From: a bacterium
GTDB taxonomy: Bacteria > Desulfobacterota > DSWW01
Length of the DNA: 7,998 nt
Direction of reading: 5' to 3'
Assembly (NCBI GenBank): GCA_030609865.1
Contig: JAUWSZ010000077.1
Coordinates: 1-7,998 of the forward strand
Shown here: in pieces, positions 5,818 to 7,998 of the stretch
Layout: every line of letters begins with the position of its first letter
Position numbering within the stretch: the stretch's first letter is position 1
Notes under the pieces: generated by a model
Told to the model about the DNA's origin: nothing
The model's input: the letters and a program-made list of their open reading frames with translations, nothing else
Databases searched by the model: none
Position numbers and translations under genes: made by a program

Positions 5818-7488
5818 GTGATGAAAGATACGAACAGAACCCCAGAACAGCTTCAGGAAGAAGTGGTCCGCCTCCAGAAGCGGCTCGCCGAATTGGAGGC
5901 CCTAGAGGCGAAGCATGCTCGGGTGGAGAAGGACCTGACCAAAACGCGGGAGGAATTGGAGGAGAGGGAGCGATTCCTGGCGAACGTTTTCTCGAGCATA
6001 CAAGACGGTATCAGTATCCTCGATACGAACCTGAACATCCTTCGCGTCAACCCAACGATGGAACGATGGTATTCCCACGCCATGCCGCTCACGGGCAAGA
6101 AGTGCTTTCTGGCTTATCACGGACGAGACGGAGCTTGTGAAACGTGTCCTACCCACAAGACCCTGAAAACGAACGAGGCGGCCTATGAGGTCGTTCCCAA
6201 GACAGGGGCCGGTGGACAGGTCGTTGGGTGGTTGGATCTCTACAGCTTCCCCCTCTTTGACAGCTCAACGGGTCAGTTGAAGGGCGTTATCGAGTACGTC
6301 CGCGACATCACCGATCGGAAACGGGCGGTAGATCAGCTCCATCAATCGCAGAAGATGGAAGCCGTCGGGAGGCTTGCCGGAGGGATCTCCCACGACCTGA
6401 ACAACCTGCTCACTGCCATGGCAACCTATGCCGACCTGCTCCTGATGGACATACCCGAGACGAATCCCATGAACCGTCAGGTTGTGGAGATCAAGAACGC
6501 GGTTGAACAGGCTTCCTCCCTCACCAGCCAGCTTCTGGCGTTCAGCCGGAGACAGGTGCTTCAGCCGAAGGTACTCGACCTGAATGGGGTCGTAGACTCG
6601 ATGGAAGGCATGCTTCGACGTCTGACCGGAGAGGACATCGAGTTGGACATCGTGCTGGGCGCGGAAGGCAGCCGCGTGAAGGCCGATCCCGGCCAACTCG
6701 AGCAGGTCCTGTTGAACCTCGTGGACAATGCTCGCGACGCCATGCCCCAGGGGGGAAGACTGACCCTCGAGTCGGCCGAGGTGAACCTGGACGAGGAACA
6801 TGCACGGGAGCACATGGGCATAGCCCCGGGGTCTTACGTAATGTTCGCCGTCAAGGACACAGGATGCGGTATGGACGAGGAGACGCAGTCTCACATCTTC
6901 GAGCCCTTCTTCACGACAAAGGAGCGCGACAAGGGAACGGGTTTGGGCCTGTCCACCGTCTTCGGGATCGTCAAACAGAGCAAGGGCGGCATCTCTGTTT
7001 CGAGCAAACCAGGGCAAGGCACGACCTTCGAGATCTACCTGCCACGGGTAACGGACGCGCTGGAGGACACAGAGCCGGACCGGCGGCCTGTGCAATCCCT
7101 CGTTGGAACGGAGACCATCCTGCTCGTGGAGGATGAGACATCGATACGGAAAGCCGTTCGTCAGGCTCTTCAGAGAAGCGGGTACAGAATCCTGGAGGCA
7201 CCCAACCCGGGTGAAGCGCTCCTGATCTCCGAACAACACACCGGCTTCATCCACCTCATGCTGACGGACGTGGTCATGCCGAGGATGAGCGGCCCCGACC
7301 TTGCCGAGCGCCTGGACCCGTGGCACCCGGAGATGAAGGTGCTTTACATGTCCGGGTATTCGGAGAAGAACATCCTCCAGGAGGAGATCTTACCTCCGGG
7401 AGCGGCCTTCCTTCGTAAGCCCTTCGCGATCAAGGGTCTTCTGGGACAGGTGAGACGGGTCCTCGACACGCCCAAAGGCATCTCATAA
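5818..7488 (+). CDS. Soluble hybrid histidine kinase: coiled coil - PAS - HisKA - HATPase - receiver
   Basis: This 556-residue cytoplasmic sensor has no membrane segment. Residues 10-58 form a Glu/Arg/Leu-rich coiled coil. A PAS domain (about 52-170, ending YVRDITDRKRA) contains Cys96, Cys107 and Cys110 in a C-x10-C-x2-C-P pattern that may bind a metal or sense redox. HisKA carries GGISHDLNNLL with His192 as phosphorylation site. The ATPase has the N box (Asn300/Asn304 in NLVDNARDAMP), G1 (DTGCGMD, Asp347), F box (FEPFFTTK, 361-368) and G2 (GTGLGLS, 373-379). The C-terminal receiver has acidic Glu438/Asp439, phospho-acceptor Asp484 (LTDVVMP), Ser512 and Lys534 (RKPF). All catalytic residues are intact. 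No DNA-binding output domain is present, so phosphate probably passes to an unlinked partner or the receiver tunes the kinase. The start is GTG 5818 or, just as likely, the adjacent ATG 5821; neither has a Shine-Dalgarno sequence. Repeat copies flank the gene on both sides. Confidence 0.93.
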   Translation: MMKDTNRTPEQLQEEVVRLQKRLAELEALEAKHARVEKDLTKTREELEERERFLANVFSSIQDGISILDTNLNILRVNPTMERWYSHAMPLTGKKCFLAYHGRDGACETCPTHKTLKTNEAAYEVVPKTGAGGQVVGWLDLYSFPLFDSSTGQLKGVIEYVRDITDRKRAVDQLHQSQKMEAVGRLAGGISHDLNNLLTAMATYADLLLMDIPETNPMNRQVVEIKNAVEQASSLTSQLLAFSRRQVLQPKVLDLNGVVDSMEGMLRRLTGEDIELDIVLGAEGSRVKADPGQLEQVLLNLVDNARDAMPQGGRLTLESAEVNLDEEHAREHMGIAPGSYVMFAVKDTGCGMDEETQSHIFEPFFTTKERDKGTGLGLSTVFGIVKQSKGGISVSSKPGQGTTFEIYLPRVTDALEDTEPDRRPVQSLVGTETILLVEDETSIRKAVRQALQRSGYRILEAPNPGEALLISEQHTGFIHLMLTDVVMPRMSGPDLAERLDPWHPEMKVLYMSGYSEKNILQEEILPPGAAFLRKPFAIKGLLGQVRRVLDTPKGIS

Positions 7489-7534
7489 GTTCTGTTCCCG
7501 ATTCCGGCGATTCACTTGCCATCACTGTTTGACA

Positions 7535-7648
7535 ATAGGTATTAGCAGTTAGGTATTAGGTATTAGCTCCCAGCCACCCCCGCGCCAGAATGCGCGCCAT
7601 GGGGGAGAGGGGTGGGCTAATACCTAAAACCTAAAACCTAATACCTAA
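7535..7648. repeat. Heptamer-built imperfect inverted repeat, copy 2
   Basis: This has the same orientation and structure as the copy at 5251-5358. The left arm reads ATAGGTA, TTAGCAG, TTAGGTA, TTAGGTA, TTAGCTC, CCAGCCA, then CCCC. The 32 bases 7549-7580 are identical to 5265-5296. The right arm (7609-7648) read on the minus strand is TTAGGTA, TTAGGTT, TTAGGTT, TTAGGTA, TTAGCCC, ACCCC, so both arms are inward-facing heptamer arrays. The arms pair without the TA insertion of copy 1: CCACCCC with GGGGTGG, and TTAGGTATTAGC with GCTAATACCTAA, leaving only the TCCCAG bulge. The centre (7581-7608) is GC-rich and unlike that of copy 1. Confidence 0.88.
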
Positions 7649-7726
7649 CAATGCATTCAGTGGCTGTCCCCCATCCGTGGCTGCCGCCGCACTACAATTC
7701 CCTTGCTTCGGTTCGAGGCCAAAGGA

Positions 7727-7756
7727 TCGACTTCGGTGGTCCGAACGTGCTAAAAT
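7727..7756 (+). promoter_or_regulatory. Candidate sigma70-type promoter for the MoxR-type ATPase
   Basis: TCGACT (7727-7732, 4 of 6 to TTGACA), an 18-bp spacer and TAAAAT (7751-7756, 5 of 6 to TATAAT) precede the ATPase start. A start near 7763 would leave a leader of about 31 nt. It suggests that the ATPase is transcribed on its own rather than from the kinase. The match is by eye. Confidence 0.45.
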
Positions 7757-7782
7757 ACAGGATTTACTACATCATCACGAAT

Positions 7783-7787
7783 AGGAG
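7783..7787 (+). promoter_or_regulatory. Ribosome binding site of the MoxR-type ATPase gene
   Basis: AGGAG lies 6 nt before the ATG at 7794, an ideal spacing. It decides this start over the out-of-frame ATG at 7651. Confidence 0.75.
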
Positions 7788-7793
7788 AACAAC

Positions 7794-7998
7794 ATGGGGA
7801 AACGCAGCGGCCAGGATTCCTTCCTGGGCACCTCTACGTATGTGGTGGACCCGGAACTCACCAAGATCGTGAACATCTCGATCGCACTCGAAATGCCACT
7901 GTTGTTGAAGGGGGAGCCGGGCACGGGGAAGACCCTCCTCGCACACGCCCTTGCGGAGAGCCTGGACATGAGGCTCATCGTGCTGAACGTGAAGAGCA
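7794..7998 (+). CDS. MoxR-type AAA+ ATPase, N-terminal 68 residues (3' truncated by the window edge)
   Basis: The frame begins MGKRSGQDSFLGTSTYVVDP and remains open to the window end. Residues 20-38 (PELTKIVNISIALEMPLLL) lead into a Walker A motif, KGEPGTGKTLLAHALAE (Gly40 to Lys46-Thr47), then LIVLNVKS, the strand after the first helix. This layout, with a short N-terminus straight before Walker A, is that of MoxR/CbbQ-type AAA+ proteins, which act as ATP-driven chaperones or activators and are often paired with a von Willebrand A-domain protein. Such a partner would be downstream, outside the window. Walker B and the arginine finger are not in view, so subfamily is unsettled. AGGAG at 7783-7787 and the candidate promoter at 7727-7756 support the start. 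Confidence 0.85.
   Translation, partial: MGKRSGQDSFLGTSTYVVDPELTKIVNISIALEMPLLLKGEPGTGKTLLAHALAESLDMRLIVLNVKS

Larger units (their letters stand above)
7489..7793. other. Intergenic spacer between kinase and MoxR-type ATPase
   Basis: This 305-bp gap holds copy 2 of the inverted repeat (7535-7648), starting 47 nt after the kinase stop, and a candidate promoter for the ATPase (7727-7756). No gene is supported; a frame opened by the ATG at 7651 lacks a ribosome site and runs out of frame into the ATPase gene. Confidence 0.7.

Noticed and set aside
6265..7326. Long open frame (353 codons) antisense to the histidine kinase
   Set aside because: It lies wholly within a gene with intact kinase and receiver motifs, lacks any recognisable domain, and is a usual by-product of GC-rich codon use on the opposite strand.
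7651..7872. Plus-strand 73-codon frame before the ATPase
   Set aside because: It has no ribosome site and overlaps out of frame with the MoxR-type start at 7794, which has AGGAG and a Walker A motif.

Overview
The window is a GC-rich bacterial chromosome segment that looks Gram-negative, since it carries an RND efflux pump with a periplasmic adaptor. The hybrid PAS/histidine-kinase/receiver protein, the MoxR-type ATPase and intergenic arrays of short heptamers would suit a deltaproteobacterium (Desulfobacterota) or a similar environmental lineage. That placement is inferred from gene style and is low confidence.

Layout. Positions 1-2361 (+) hold the C-terminal three quarters of an RND (HAE1/AcrB-type) inner-membrane pump, cut by the window edge. 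It is followed at 2422-3570 (+) by its probable lipoprotein adaptor (AcrA/MFP family). The adaptor meets, tail to tail with a 4-bp overlap, a CRP/FNR-family regulator at 3567-4202 (-). The regulator is divergent from a PhnP-like metallo-beta-lactamase-fold hydrolase at 4346-5170 (+). The 143-bp gap between these two starts contains a perfect 16-bp palindrome, TGTGAACTAGTTCACA, matching the classic CRP half-site arrangement TGTGA-N6-TCACA.

Positions 5171-5817 are about 650 bp with no convincing gene. They contain a ~108-bp imperfect inverted repeat built from heptamers (TTAGGTA and variants), a second heptamer type (TGACCCC), small hairpins, a possible promoter and one doubtful minus-strand mini-ORF. 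A soluble hybrid histidine kinase (PAS, HisKA, HATPase, REC) follows at 5818-7488 (+). A second copy of the heptamer-built inverted repeat lies just after it at 7535-7648, so the kinase is bracketed by two same-orientation copies. The window ends inside a MoxR-type AAA+ ATPase that starts at 7794 (+).

How the parts fit. Pump and adaptor are two parts of a tripartite exporter; the outer-membrane channel is not in view. The CRP-like protein keeps the Arg-Glu recognition-helix pair of CRP, so the TGTGA palindrome is probably its own operator, controlling itself and the hydrolase. The palindrome lies at -41.5 from a TATTCT-based predicted start, as at class II CRP promoters. The kinase and the MoxR ATPase look like separate units separated by repeat-rich spacers. 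No complete new multigene system is evident. The two points most worth attention are the self-linked CRP operator and the paired repeat element.
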